From Rossellomorea marisflavi (lineage in GTDB: Bacteria > Bacillota > Bacilli > Bacillales > Bacillaceae_B), in NCBI RefSeq assembly GCF_009806575.1, contig NZ_CP047095.1, forward strand, positions 1,616,001-1,680,000: a stretch of DNA of 64,000 bases, read 5' to 3'. The notes under the pieces are model-generated. The model was not told the origin of the DNA, did not search any database, and saw nothing but the letters and a program-made list of their open reading frames with translations. How positions within the stretch are numbered: position 1 is the first letter of the stretch; each line of letters begins with the position of its first letter. This document shows positions 1 through 8,118 of this stretch, piece after piece. The position numbers were made by a program, and so were the translations under genes.

Positions 1-64
1 CCGTTTGAGAGCCACAGGCTTCCTCTACTGCGGTCCGGGCCTGTCGGAAAAGTGGATTTGCCAT
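1..64 (-). CDS. Small protein, N-terminal part only (possibly DUF3813/YitR-like)
   Basis: A reverse-strand reading frame starts with ATG at 64 behind a strong GGAGGT ribosome site seven bases upstream, and runs off the left edge. The 21 visible residues begin MANPLFRQARTAVEEA. It lies one base after the stop of the neighbouring 47-residue gene, so the two are probably translated together. The start resembles short Bacillus proteins of the DUF3813 type, and B. subtilis has yitR near yitU, but too little is visible for a firm family call. Confidence 0.5.
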   Translation of the reverse strand, partial: MANPLFRQARTAVEEACGSQT

Positions 65-65
65 G

Positions 66-209
66 TTACAGACCTCCGTCGTAAGGAGTATTGGAAAGCT
101 TCCTTGCTTCTGCCTCGGCATAAGTCAAATGGTATGGAATGCGTTCATCATGTTTGGAGACCGCATTTTTTCCTTGCTGTACAAAACGCTTGGATTTGTT
201 CCTTCCCAT
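66..209 (-). CDS. Small hypothetical protein, 47 aa
   Basis: A complete short frame from ATG at 209 to TAA, preceded by AAGGGGTGG at good ribosome-site spacing. The product begins MGRNKSKRFVQQ and is basic at the N-terminus, with no membrane segment or cysteine. Its downstream partner starts one base after its stop, which supports real translation. I do not recognise the family; the size and MGRNKSK start recall small Bacillus spore or stress proteins, but that is only a resemblance. Confidence 0.55.
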   Translation of the reverse strand: MGRNKSKRFVQQGKNAVSKHDERIPYHLTYAEAEARKLSNTPYDGGL

Positions 210-314
210 CCTAACCACCCCTTATCGAAGTTGGAGCACCCTTCGGATGCTCCTGATTAGTATGGCTGAAATCCGGCGAATTACGTGAGCAAGTATTACC
301 CTCCATTGCCAGGA
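210..314. other. Short intergenic region with a hairpin
   Basis: Between yitU and the small reverse-strand gene is a GGAGCA/TGCTCC inverted repeat (about 233-254). No run of T follows it on either strand, so it is not a standard intrinsic terminator. Nothing else is evident. Confidence 0.35.
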
Positions 315-1124
315 TTACAATCCAAGATGCCTTTCGAGGAATCTTCCTATCCCATCGTCTTGATTACTTTCCGTGATATGATTGGCAAGGTCTTTAAGGG
401 GATCAATGGCGTTCCCCATGGCCACACCCGTTCCTGCATATTGGATCATTTCAAGATCATTATCTTCGTCTCCGAAAGCGATGATGCGGTCTTGTGGAAT
501 CTGTAGGCTTGAGGCTACCTTTTCGATGCCGACTGCTTTATTCAGGCCGGTTTTGACGATTTCGATGATGTGCCAAGGGGCGGCCCAGCGGCGGTGATCG
601 ATCAGTTCCGCATGGACGTCATCAAGGTGGGATCGAATCTCGGGAACATCGTGTTCGTCAGCATGGATCAGCATGGAAGTGGGGTGGTCTTTCAATACCT
701 GACGTATATCACCGGTAGAGATGGATGGATTCCCCATCATGAATACATCGATGATTTTTTCATCATGATAGTGAAGGTACACATCATCCTTCACTTCCGC
801 GACGATATTCTGGAATTTGAAGCCATGACAGGCATCAATGATCTGCTTGGCTGTTTCAAGGTCCATCGGCTCATGATGGACCCCCCAGGAAGGGTCCTCC
901 GGGTGATGGACGAATGCCCCGTTAAAGTTGACAATCGGAGTCGTGAGTCCCATCTGCTTATAGTAAAGCTCACTCGCGCGGAATGGCCTGCCTGTGGCGA
1001 TCATCACCTCATGCCCATTTTTCCTGGCTTTATTGAGGGTCTCCAACGTGCGTACGGATATTTTCTTTTCATCGGTAAGCAAGGTTCCGTCCAGGTCAAG
1101 GACGATAAGATGTTTTTCTTTCAT
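315..1124 (-). CDS. yitU: HAD-superfamily sugar/nucleotide phosphatase, Cof type (YitU-like)
   Basis: A 269-residue cytosolic phosphatase of the Cof/HAD IIB class. Motif I, DLDGTLL, lies at residues 10-16, with Asp10 as expected nucleophile and Asp12 as acid/base. The Mg-binding motif GDEDNDLEM lies near residue 218. B. subtilis YitU is the same size and acts on flavin phosphates among other substrates; the substrate here is inferred. I chose ATG at 1124 over the longer reading to 1217 because GGGGG lies just upstream and the HAD fold begins immediately. It is divergent from yitV, as in B. subtilis. Confidence 0.88.
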   Translation of the reverse strand: MKEKHLIVLDLDGTLLTDEKKISVRTLETLNKARKNGHEVMIATGRPFRASELYYKQMGLTTPIVNFNGAFVHHPEDPSWGVHHEPMDLETAKQIIDACHGFKFQNIVAEVKDDVYLHYHDEKIIDVFMMGNPSISTGDIRQVLKDHPTSMLIHADEHDVPEIRSHLDDVHAELIDHRRWAAPWHIIEIVKTGLNKAVGIEKVASSLQIPQDRIIAFGDEDNDLEMIQYAGTGVAMGNAIDPLKDLANHITESNQDDGIGRFLERHLGL

Positions 1125-1274
1125 ATTCACTAATCCCCCATCTATATGTTCTCTAGTTGTAGTGTACGCATAAGGCAGCATACTTGTCCACTGCACGGAA
1201 GGCCAAATAATATACATGCCCCTTCCACTAGGATATCATAGGAAGGAAGCCATACCCGGAAGGAGCGGACGATT

Positions 1275-2048
1275 GTGATCATCGTAGAGAATAATGCCAT
1301 TGAAGAAATCCCTTTTCTTCATCTGGTCAAAGAAGAATACCGTAATGAAGCGTTGCCGACATGTTTTTTCGTACATGGATTCACCAGTGCGAAGGAGCAT
1401 AATCTGCACTATGCATATTATTTAGCCGAGAAAGGGTTCAGAGTGATCCTGCCCGACTGTCTGGAGCACGGGGAGAGGGGGACCGGCAAGACGGAATATG
1501 AGCTGGGCAAAAGATTCTGGAACATCGTCATTCACACGATCAGGGAATTGAACACCCTCAAGGAGGCCTTTGCCCGGGATGGGCTCATTGATGGGGAGAG
1601 GATCGGTCTTGCCGGAACGAGCATGGGAGGAATCGTGACCCTGGGTGCCTTAACTCAATATGAATGGATCAACAGTGCCGTATCCCTCATGGGAAATCCC
1701 TCCTATGTGAAGCTTGCGCAGGCCCAGCTTGGCCAGCTCGAAAAAATGGGTTATGACAATCCTTTCACCGAAAAGCAGGTTGAAGAGATCCTTTCTGAGC
1801 TGGCTAGATTCGACCTCAGTCTGCAACCGGAAAAGCTGAACGGCCGTCCACTCATGTTCTGGCACGGGAAAAATGATAAAGTGGTACCGTTCCAACTTAC
1901 ATATGAAGCGTATACGGAACTCCTCCCTTTCTATGAAGGACGAGAGGATCGACTGGTCTTCCTTGAAGATCAGAAGGCCGATCACAAAGTCAGCCGCGAC
2001 GGTGTCCTGAAGCTCGTGGACTGGTTTGAGGACCACCTGATGGCGTAA
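1275..2048 (+). CDS. yitV: Alpha/beta hydrolase (YitV-like esterase)
   Basis: A 257-residue alpha/beta hydrolase starting at GTG behind AGGAGCGG. The nucleophile elbow GTSMGG places the catalytic serine at residue 116. An oxyanion-side HGF motif lies at residues 34-36, and the late DHKV near residue 237 supplies the likely catalytic histidine. No signal peptide, so cytosolic. Size and position between yitU and yitW match B. subtilis YitV. The substrate is unknown. Confidence 0.85.
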   Translation: MIIVENNAIEEIPFLHLVKEEYRNEALPTCFFVHGFTSAKEHNLHYAYYLAEKGFRVILPDCLEHGERGTGKTEYELGKRFWNIVIHTIRELNTLKEAFARDGLIDGERIGLAGTSMGGIVTLGALTQYEWINSAVSLMGNPSYVKLAQAQLGQLEKMGYDNPFTEKQVEEILSELARFDLSLQPEKLNGRPLMFWHGKNDKVVPFQLTYEAYTELLPFYEGREDRLVFLEDQKADHKVSRDGVLKLVDWFEDHLMA

Positions 2049-2114
2049 GCTTTTGTCATATGGGACAGAATTTGTTAAGATGAGTTAAGAATACGGACAG
2101 ATAGGAGTGATTGT

Positions 2115-2423
2115 GTGGATCAAGATCTGAAAGACAATATGATGGGCGCCCTTGAACAAGTGGTGGACCCTGAACTTGGAATAGACATCGTCAATCTCGG
2201 ATTGGTATATGACGTGGAGCTGGATGAAGAAGGAACGGCCACCGTTACGATGACTCTGACCTCCATGGGATGCCCCCTTGCAGGGACCATCGTGGATCAG
2301 GTTAAAACAGCACTGCGTGATATCCCGGAAGTAAAGGATACCGAAGTGAATATCGTATGGAACCCACCTTGGAGCAAAGACAATATGTCACGCTACGCCA
2401 AGATTGCATTGGGAATCCGTTAA
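2115..2423 (+). CDS. yitW: Iron-sulfur cluster assembly factor, MIP18/PaaD family (YitW)
   Basis: A 102-residue single-domain protein of the DUF59/MIP18 family, relatives of which (SufT, PaaD) help assemble Fe-S clusters. The reactive cysteine sits in the MTLTSMGCP motif at residue 53. Translation starts at GTG about seven bases after ATAGGAGTGAT. It follows yitV by 66 bases and ends at a strong terminator. The client proteins cannot be told from the sequence. Confidence 0.88.
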   Translation: MDQDLKDNMMGALEQVVDPELGIDIVNLGLVYDVELDEEGTATVTMTLTSMGCPLAGTIVDQVKTALRDIPEVKDTEVNIVWNPPWSKDNMSRYAKIALGIR

Positions 2424-2435
2424 ACGTCCCATAAG

Positions 2436-2464
2436 AAAAGGGCCTGCACATAGCAGGCCCTTTT
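2436..2464. terminator. Bidirectional terminator, yitW / fnr
   Basis: GGGCCTGC and GCAGGCCC form a GC-rich stem with a five-base loop, flanked by A4 on the left and T4 on the right. It can stop transcription of both convergent genes. Confidence 0.85.
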
Positions 2465-3148
2465 CTAGTTGATTTGACAAACGCATTGGGGGCATTGATC
2501 GCAATCAATCGTTTCTTTCAGTCGATCCAGTTTATGAATGGTGATGAAGCCTTTGTTCATGGTAATCACACCGTTATCCTTGAGGTCGTGCAGCATCCTG
2601 TTCACCACTTCTCTCGAGGCACCGCAGAAATCGGCGAGATCCTGATTGGTGAGGCTGATACCGATGAGGATACCGTCTTCCCGGCGATCTCCGTACGTAT
2701 TGCTCAAACGGATCAAGGTGGAATAAAGGGCGCCTTTTTTTCCATGAAGAAGGAGATCACGGAATCTTGACTGGTCTTTCCGCTGCTGAAGCTGTGACCA
2801 CATCATCCATTCCCGGTTCCTCACCCTATCGTCCAAAAGCGCTGCTTCGAAGTCGGTGATGGGGAGTGAGAGGAGGAAACAGCGATCCATCGCCCTGGCG
2901 CTGACCGAACAGGAAGAATCCCCGCAGAACAAATCAATTTCTCCTACAACATCCCCTGCTCCAACAATACGAAGGGCCAGTTCACGTCCGCCGGGTGTAG
3001 ATCTCGTCACCTTGATATGTCCTTCCCTGATGAAGAACAAGTGGCCTGGGGCTTTTCCTTCAAGAAACAGGTAGCTTCCTTTGGATATTTCATATGGAAG
3101 GCCTTCCTGTATGAACATCGCTTTGATCGAATCAGGTATATGTTCCAC
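2465..3148 (-). CDS. fnr: Fnr-type oxygen-sensing transcription regulator (Crp/Fnr family)
   Basis: A 227-residue Crp/Fnr regulator: cyclic-nucleotide-like sensor domain (about 10-125), dimer helix, and winged helix with recognition helix CGASREVVNRML (175-186). The C-terminus carries Cys216, Cys219, Cys222 and Cys224. In B. subtilis Fnr a [4Fe-4S] cluster is held by Cys227, Cys230, Cys235 and Asp141. Here Cys216/219/224 keep the same spacing, and Asp131 in RDLLLHGKKG fits the Asp position, so oxygen sensing is a strong inference. Cys222 is extra. The start is GTG behind GTGAGG; no better start was seen. No respiratory genes are nearby. Confidence 0.88.
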   Translation of the reverse strand: MEHIPDSIKAMFIQEGLPYEISKGSYLFLEGKAPGHLFFIREGHIKVTRSTPGGRELALRIVGAGDVVGEIDLFCGDSSCSVSARAMDRCFLLSLPITDFEAALLDDRVRNREWMMWSQLQQRKDQSRFRDLLLHGKKGALYSTLIRLSNTYGDRREDGILIGISLTNQDLADFCGASREVVNRMLHDLKDNGVITMNKGFITIHKLDRLKETIDCDQCPQCVCQIN

Positions 3149-3198
3149 ATCCTCACACCATTCCGTTCAGATAGTTACAGGATATTCCTTTTTGTAAA

Positions 3199-4017
3199 TT
3201 ATAGAAGGGAAAAGAGTGTCACGCCGCCGCCTACAACGAAGCAGTAGATGGCGAACACTTTCAGGTTGCCTCTTGCCATGATGCCCATAAACCATCTTAA
3301 TGCATAGTAGGAGGCAATGAGTGAGGCCAGGAATGCAACGATATACGGTACGGCCAGCTCCCCTAAGTTAGGGTCGTTGATCAGGTCTTTGATGCCGAGC
3401 AGCATGACACCGAACGATACAGGTATGTATAAAAGGAAGGAGAATCGCAGTGCTGTTTCGGGCTTCATGCCCCGTCCCATGGCAGCGACGATGGTGGCAC
3501 CTGAACGACTGATACCCGGGATCAGTGCGACTGCCTGTGCAAGTCCGACGATGATGGCATCCTTCACATTAAGGTCCCCGTCATTTTTTCTTCCGCGCAG
3601 GTTACGGATAAGCCAAAGGGCGATACCCGTAATGATCAGGGTGATTCCCACTGTGATGATCCGATCAGAAACGAGTGCCTCAATATCATCACCGAACAGG
3701 ACACCGATGACACCAGCAGGGATCGTCCCGACGATTAAATACAGGATGAATTTGAAGTCGCGGGTATTTTCAGGGGACTTCGTCTTGAAGTATCCGAGCC
3801 CGTTAGCAATCAGCCTGTAGATATCTTGGCGGTAAATGATGAGCACTGCCAGGAGCGAGGCTGTGTTGACGAGTATTTCAAACGTTAATGAAGTGGTCTT
3901 GATATTAAAGAAATGTTGAATAATTTGAAGATGTCCACTGGATGAGATCGGGATCGGTTCAGTCAGCCCTTGAATGAGCCCGAGTACCAGGTACTTCAGT
4001 ATCAGAATAATATCCAT
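3199..4017 (-). CDS. uppP: Undecaprenyl-diphosphatase UppP (BacA)
   Basis: A 272-residue polytopic membrane enzyme that dephosphorylates undecaprenyl diphosphate to recycle the cell-wall lipid carrier; it also confers bacitracin tolerance. The family motifs are clear: [13 protein letters not shown] near residues 17-29 and PGISRSGAT in the second half. Start ATG at 4017 follows GGAGGAAAG. The stop lies 51 bases from the fnr start on the same strand, so co-transcription is possible. Multiple paralogues are common in Bacillaceae. Confidence 0.93.
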   Translation of the reverse strand: MDIILILKYLVLGLIQGLTEPIPISSSGHLQIIQHFFNIKTTSLTFEILVNTASLLAVLIIYRQDIYRLIANGLGYFKTKSPENTRDFKFILYLIVGTIPAGVIGVLFGDDIEALVSDRIITVGITLIITGIALWLIRNLRGRKNDGDLNVKDAIIVGLAQAVALIPGISRSGATIVAAMGRGMKPETALRFSFLLYIPVSFGVMLLGIKDLINDPNLGELAVPYIVAFLASLIASYYALRWFMGIMARGNLKVFAIYCFVVGGGVTLFSLL

Positions 4018-4193
4018 TTACTTTCCTCCAAGCAAAAAAATTCACACTTATTCATTTAACACCATTGGGCAAAAGACTGTAAAGGGAATTTCCAGAATCG
4101 AAAAGAGATTGACATATTTCTGACAGGTATGAATGCCCCCTGTATGTTGAAAAATAGAAGCGAAGCACATGCTTCACAAAAGGAGGGGTCATT

Positions 4194-4373
4194 ATGGGAC
4201 AGCGCAGACACTTCAAAGGTGGAGAAAAAGCACCCAATAATGGGATATACATTGAGATCGGTGAAACCGGTAGTACCGTCAATCACCCGAAGCAGGCTAA
4301 ACTGAAAGCCGGGGATCGTTTCCCTGAGACGACAAACGACGATCGCCACTGGACGTATGCCAGGAAGCCGTAA
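4194..4373 (+). CDS. yjzC: YjzC-family small protein, 59 aa
   Basis: ATG at 4194 follows an excellent AAAGGAGG site; the 59-residue product begins MGQRRHFKGGEKAPNNG and ends RHWTYARKP. This pattern, with GEKAPNNGxYIEIGETGS and KAGDRFPET, matches the YjzC family of Bacillus, of unknown function. In B. subtilis yjzC and yjzD are adjacent; here clpB and the MFS pair lie between them. It has its own terminator. Confidence 0.85.
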   Translation: MGQRRHFKGGEKAPNNGIYIEIGETGSTVNHPKQAKLKAGDRFPETTNDDRHWTYARKP

Positions 4374-4380
4374 TGATAGG

Positions 4381-4408
4381 GGATGGGGCATCTGCTCCAT
4401 CCTTTTTT
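4381..4408 (+). terminator. Terminator after yjzC
   Basis: GGATGG and CCATCC form a stem extended by GCA/TGC, followed by six T. Confidence 0.75.
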
Positions 4409-4428
4409 GTGCAATCACGGGCTTTTAT

Positions 4429-4482
4429 TTTCCAATAGGGAAGGAACGAGCTATAATAAAGAAAAGGTCAAGAATGGTCAAG
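4429..4482 (+). promoter_or_regulatory. clpB promoter with CtsR-type operator
   Basis: A sigma-A-like promoter is visible: TTTCCA (4429-4434), 17-base spacer, TATAAT (4452-4457). Just downstream, GGTCAAGAATGGTCAAG (4466-4482) is a tandem heptad matching the CtsR operator RGTCAAA-NAN-RGTCAAA, with only the last A of each heptad changed to G. It overlaps the start of the ribosome site. CtsR binding here would repress clpB until heat or thiol stress. Confidence 0.82.
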
Positions 4483-4495
4483 GAGGAGTGAGTAT

Positions 4496-7081
4496 ATGAA
4501 TTTTGATCAATTCACCGTTGCGATCCAGGAAGGGCTCGTGGCGGCAGGAGAACTGGCAAAGGAAAAAAAGCATACAGACATCCTGGTGATTCATGTGTGG
4601 GATCGTCTGCTGGAAGGCCCGGACAGCTTTTTAGCCTCTCTCTATGCCAGGTTGGACCTCGACAGTTCCGGGCTGAAAGAGTTTATACAGTCCAGGATCG
4701 ACCAGATCCCCGAAGTGCAGGGAGAGAATATTCCCTATGGACAATACTTTGCAGGTGATATTCGTCGTCTCCTTGATGATGCCAACCATCTAAAGGATAA
4801 ATGGGGGGATGAATACATATCGACGGAACATCTTGCTGTCGGGATCTACCGACAGCAAGATCATCCCATTACGCGTTTTTTACTTTCAAAAGGAATCGAT
4901 CAGCAATCGATCCAAGATCAAGTAGAATCAATCAGGGGAGGGGACAAGGTGAAAGATCAACATGCTGAGATGAAATACGAGGCCCTTAAGAAGTATGGCA
5001 GGGATCTTGTGGAAGAGGTGCGATCCGGAAAGCTCGATCCCGTTATCGGACGAGATGGTGAAATCCGTCATGTCATCCGGATCCTATCGCGGAAAACCAA
5101 GAATAATCCCGTTCTCATCGGGGAGCCCGGTGTCGGGAAGACAGCCATTGTAGAAGGACTTGCTCAGCGGATCGTCCGTAAAGACGTTCCGGAGGGATTG
5201 AAGGATAAGACCATCTTTGAACTGGACCTGAGCTCACTCGTAGCAGGGGCGAAGTTCAGGGGAGAATTCGAAGAGCGATTGAAGGCGGTACTGAAAGATG
5301 TGAAAAAAAGTGAGGGAAGGATCATCCTCTTCATCGATGAGCTGCATACGATTGTCGGTGCAGGCAAAACCGAAGGCGCAATGGATGCGGGAAATATCCT
5401 TAAGCCCATGCTTGCCAGGGGAGAACTTCACTGTATCGGCGCGACGACGCTCAATGAACATCGTACGTATATTGAAAAAGACCCTGCCCTTGAACGACGC
5501 TTTCAGCAAGTGCTTGTAGAAGAACCGACCGTGGAAGATACGATTTCGATCCTCCGTGGACTGAAGGATCGCTTTGAAATCCACCATGGTGTCAATATAC
5601 ATGACCGGGCCATCGTAGCGGCTTCGATGCTGTCTGACCGCTACATCACCGATCGTTTCCTTCCGGATAAGGCCATCGATCTTATTGATGAAGCCTGTGC
5701 CATGATCCGAACCGAGATCGATTCGATGCCTACAGAGCTCGATGAAGTCACCAGGAAGGTGATGCAACTTGAAATCGAAGAAGCGGCTCTGGTGAAAGAA
5801 AAGGATGCGGCTTCCCTGGGAAGGCTTGACTCGATCAGGGGGGACCTTGCCAGCCTGAAGGAAAAGCTGAACGGCATGAAGATGAAGTGGGAGCAGGAGA
5901 AAGCAAGTATCGCCATCGTCCAGGAAAAACGTGAGGAGCTTGAAAAACTGCGCCGGTCCCTAGAGGATGCGGAAAATCAATATGATTTGAACAAAGCAGC
6001 GGAGCTCAGGCATGGGAAGATCCCTGAAGTTGAAAAAGAGCTTGCCGGTCTCGAGGCAAAAGCGCTGAAGGAAGAAGAGGGACGTTTGCTGAGAGAAGAA
6101 GTCACGGAAGAAGAGATTGCAGGCATTGTGGCCAGGTGGACGGGAATCCCCGTAACGAAATTGGTGGAGGGTGAAAGGGAAAAGCTCCTGAAACTCGATA
6201 GCATCCTTCATGAGCGGGTCATCGGTCAGGATGAGGCAGTCGGTCTGGTGACAGATGCCGTTATCCGGGCAAGGGCAGGAATCAAGGATCCCAATCGTCC
6301 CATCGGATCATTCATCTTCCTCGGTCCTACAGGTGTAGGAAAGACCGAGCTTGCTAAAACCCTTGCCCAGACCCTGTTCGATAGTGAAGATCACATGATC
6401 CGCATTGATATGTCAGAGTACATGGAGAAGCACGCAGTCTCAAGGCTGGTCGGGGCTCCTCCCGGGTATGTAGGCTATGAAGAAGGAGGACAGCTAACAG
6501 AAGCCATCCGCCGGAAGCCATACTCGGTGGTCCTCCTCGACGAAATCGAAAAAGCGCATCCTGAAGTGTTCAATATCCTCCTTCAGATGCTCGATGATGG
6601 AAGGATCACCGATTCTGCCGGAAGAACCGTCGACTGCAAGAACACCGTGATCATCATGACCTCAAATATCGGCTCAACCCACCTGCTTGAACGCAATCAC
6701 GGGGAAGAAGAGATCAGTGAAGATACGAAGGAGCTTGTCATGGGGCAGCTAAGGGCTTCATTCCGACCGGAATTTCTGAACAGGGTGGATGATATCATCT
6801 TATTCAAACCCCTAAGCATCAACAATGTGAAAGGCATCATCGATAAGCTCTTCAAGGAGCTGAAAGAGAGGGTAACAGAACAGGGGCTTTCATTGGAGAT
6901 CACGGATGATGCCAAGTCCTTCATTGCCGAATCGGCCTATGATCCCGTGTACGGAGCACGCCCATTGAAACGCTTTTTGCAAAAAGAGATTGAAACAAAA
7001 CTTGCCAGGGCCATCATTGCAGGCGAGGTCACAGGAGAAGTGATGGTTGAGAAAGGGGAGCAGGGTCTGACGATCACGTAA
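4496..7081 (+). CDS. clpB: ATP-dependent disaggregase ClpB
   Basis: An 861-residue Hsp100 chaperone that extracts polypeptides from aggregates together with DnaK. Domains in order: Clp N-domain (1-145), AAA1 with Walker A GEPGVGKT (209-216) and FIDELHT Walker B, a long coiled-coil middle domain (about 400-530) that separates ClpB from ClpC, AAA2 with GPTGVGKT (610-617), and D2-small domain. Full length for the family and no protease-binding IGF loop seen. ATG follows AAGGAGGAG. B. subtilis 168 lacks clpB; here it sits alone with its own CtsR-like operator. Confidence 0.96.
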   Translation: MNFDQFTVAIQEGLVAAGELAKEKKHTDILVIHVWDRLLEGPDSFLASLYARLDLDSSGLKEFIQSRIDQIPEVQGENIPYGQYFAGDIRRLLDDANHLKDKWGDEYISTEHLAVGIYRQQDHPITRFLLSKGIDQQSIQDQVESIRGGDKVKDQHAEMKYEALKKYGRDLVEEVRSGKLDPVIGRDGEIRHVIRILSRKTKNNPVLIGEPGVGKTAIVEGLAQRIVRKDVPEGLKDKTIFELDLSSLVAGAKFRGEFEERLKAVLKDVKKSEGRIILFIDELHTIVGAGKTEGAMDAGNILKPMLARGELHCIGATTLNEHRTYIEKDPALERRFQQVLVEEPTVEDTISILRGLKDRFEIHHGVNIHDRAIVAASMLSDRYITDRFLPDKAIDLIDEACAMIRTEIDSMPTELDEVTRKVMQLEIEEAALVKEKDAASLGRLDSIRGDLASLKEKLNGMKMKWEQEKASIAIVQEKREELEKLRRSLEDAENQYDLNKAAELRHGKIPEVEKELAGLEAKALKEEEGRLLREEVTEEEIAGIVARWTGIPVTKLVEGEREKLLKLDSILHERVIGQDEAVGLVTDAVIRARAGIKDPNRPIGSFIFLGPTGVGKTELAKTLAQTLFDSEDHMIRIDMSEYMEKHAVSRLVGAPPGYVGYEEGGQLTEAIRRKPYSVVLLDEIEKAHPEVFNILLQMLDDGRITDSAGRTVDCKNTVIIMTSNIGSTHLLERNHGEEEISEDTKELVMGQLRASFRPEFLNRVDDIILFKPLSINNVKGIIDKLFKELKERVTEQGLSLEITDDAKSFIAESAYDPVYGARPLKRFLQKEIETKLARAIIAGEVTGEVMVEKGEQGLTIT

Positions 7082-7153
7082 GGATGGTTGAAAAAAGTCC
7101 TATTTAATCATGACCAATATCAGTATAAGTTTTTAATACCGCTAATGATTTCC

Positions 7154-7252
7154 ATGCAAGACTTCGCTTTCCGCGGGTAGCCCGTGAGCCTCCTCGGCAT
7201 GCCTGCGGGGTCTCACATTAGCTACTCTCCCGCAGGAGTCTTCGTCTTGCAT
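7154..7252. repeat. Large imperfect palindromic repeat of Bacillaceae type
   Basis: ATGCAAGAC (7154-7162) and GTCTTGCAT (7244-7252) are perfect 9-base inverted arms. They enclose CGCTTTCCGCGGG, a GAGCCTCCTCG block, TGCGGGGTCTC and TCTCCCGCAGGAGTCTTCG, also partly self-complementary. The wording matches the roughly 100-base dispersed repeats common between genes of Bacillus and relatives. It lies between clpB and the next terminator, where it would form a large hairpin in RNA. No protein is encoded; origin and mobility are unknown. Confidence 0.75.
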
Positions 7253-7300
7253 TCCAATCAACCGCTGGAAACAATGACATTTGATTTCGTAAAACAAATT

Positions 7301-7351
7301 AAAAACCCGAACTCCTTTGCCTAGTGGTATGCAAAGGAATTCGGGTTTTAC
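7301..7351. terminator. Bidirectional terminator, clpB / winged-helix regulator
   Basis: CCCGAACTCCTTTGC and GCAAAGGAATTCGGG form a stem around CTAGTGGTAT, with A5 before and T4 after, so it can serve the two convergent genes. Confidence 0.8.
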
Positions 7352-7390
7352 TATGACTAAAACACTTATGTCCCAGCCTCTTTATATTAT

Positions 7391-7939
7391 TCATTCTGAG
7401 CGAGCATCATCTTTGTACGTAAGGACAATGAATTTATAGTCCGAACTATTACTTTTGGGAACCTCTTTAGATGATCGTAGATTAATCGTTTTTAATATTT
7501 CTTCATTGATATGCTCCCACTCTTCCAAAGTGAGGTTCACGATTTGTTCACTATACTTAGCATTTGAATGGATTGGGGGAGGATCTGAAGATAAATCTTC
7601 CTTCAATAAATTGATTCCTTGATTCATATTGAATAATGCTTTTGTTAAAAGTTTTTCATGATATTCCATGGCCACTTCTCCTTCGAATGTCATGGATGCA
7701 TCACGAAGGTGGCTTGATGTGTAGTACTTCTCAATGATATTACCGACAAGTTTTTCTTTTTCAATCGTCATTAACCCAAGGTTTACTAATTTTTGGATGT
7801 GGTAGTATAGCCTCGACTGCTTTTCATTTAATTCTTTGGCGATTTCTTTCACTGTTTTGCTTTTATGTTTGACTGTATCAATGATTGCCTCCAGTTTTGG
7901 ATCAAACAATGCTTTGGCAACGTCAGGGTTCACCATCAT
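7391..7939 (-). CDS. ArsR-like winged-helix transcription regulator
   Basis: A 182-residue regulator. Residues about 10-75 form a winged helix of the HTH_20/ArsR-like type (KTVKEIAKELNEKQSRLYYHIQKLVNLGL); the rest is a poorly conserved effector or dimer region. No cysteine metal site is visible. It is divergent from an MFS exporter across a 170-base AT-rich region with a long palindrome, the usual layout of a local repressor controlling a transporter. The start is ATG ATG; the ribosome site is GGAGGTGAAG. The ligand is unknown. Confidence 0.75.
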   Translation of the reverse strand: MMVNPDVAKALFDPKLEAIIDTVKHKSKTVKEIAKELNEKQSRLYYHIQKLVNLGLMTIEKEKLVGNIIEKYYTSSHLRDASMTFEGEVAMEYHEKLLTKALFNMNQGINLLKEDLSSDPPPIHSNAKYSEQIVNLTLEEWEHINEEILKTINLRSSKEVPKSNSSDYKFIVLTYKDDARSE

Positions 7940-8059
7940 ACTTCACCTCCGTCTCATCATACCAAATAAACCGGGGCAGAGGAAAAGTTCCTGCAGTAAC
8001 GCTAACAAAGACAGAAAAATAATAAGAATAAATGGAAAAAACTGAATTTCTTATTTACA

Positions 8060-8104
8060 AATATTTTTTATCGTTTAAAATTATTTTAACGAATAAAAAA
8101 TATT
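8060..8104. promoter_or_regulatory. Long palindrome, probable operator of the regulator/MFS pair
   Basis: A 45-base nearly perfect inverted repeat. The outer arms AATATTTTTTA and TAAAAAATATT are exact; the inner arms CGTTTAAAA and TTTTAACG pair with one-base slips. It ends one base before the ribosome site of the MFS gene, so a dimeric winged-helix protein bound here would block its expression. Confidence 0.6.
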
Positions 8105-8118
8105 AAAGGGTGATTCAG

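Noticed and set aside
233..254. Hairpin GGAGCA/TGCTCC as a terminator
   Set aside because: No T run on either strand.
5234..5767. Long reverse-strand open frame inside clpB
   Set aside because: Shadow of the clpB frame; no ribosome site or family resemblance.
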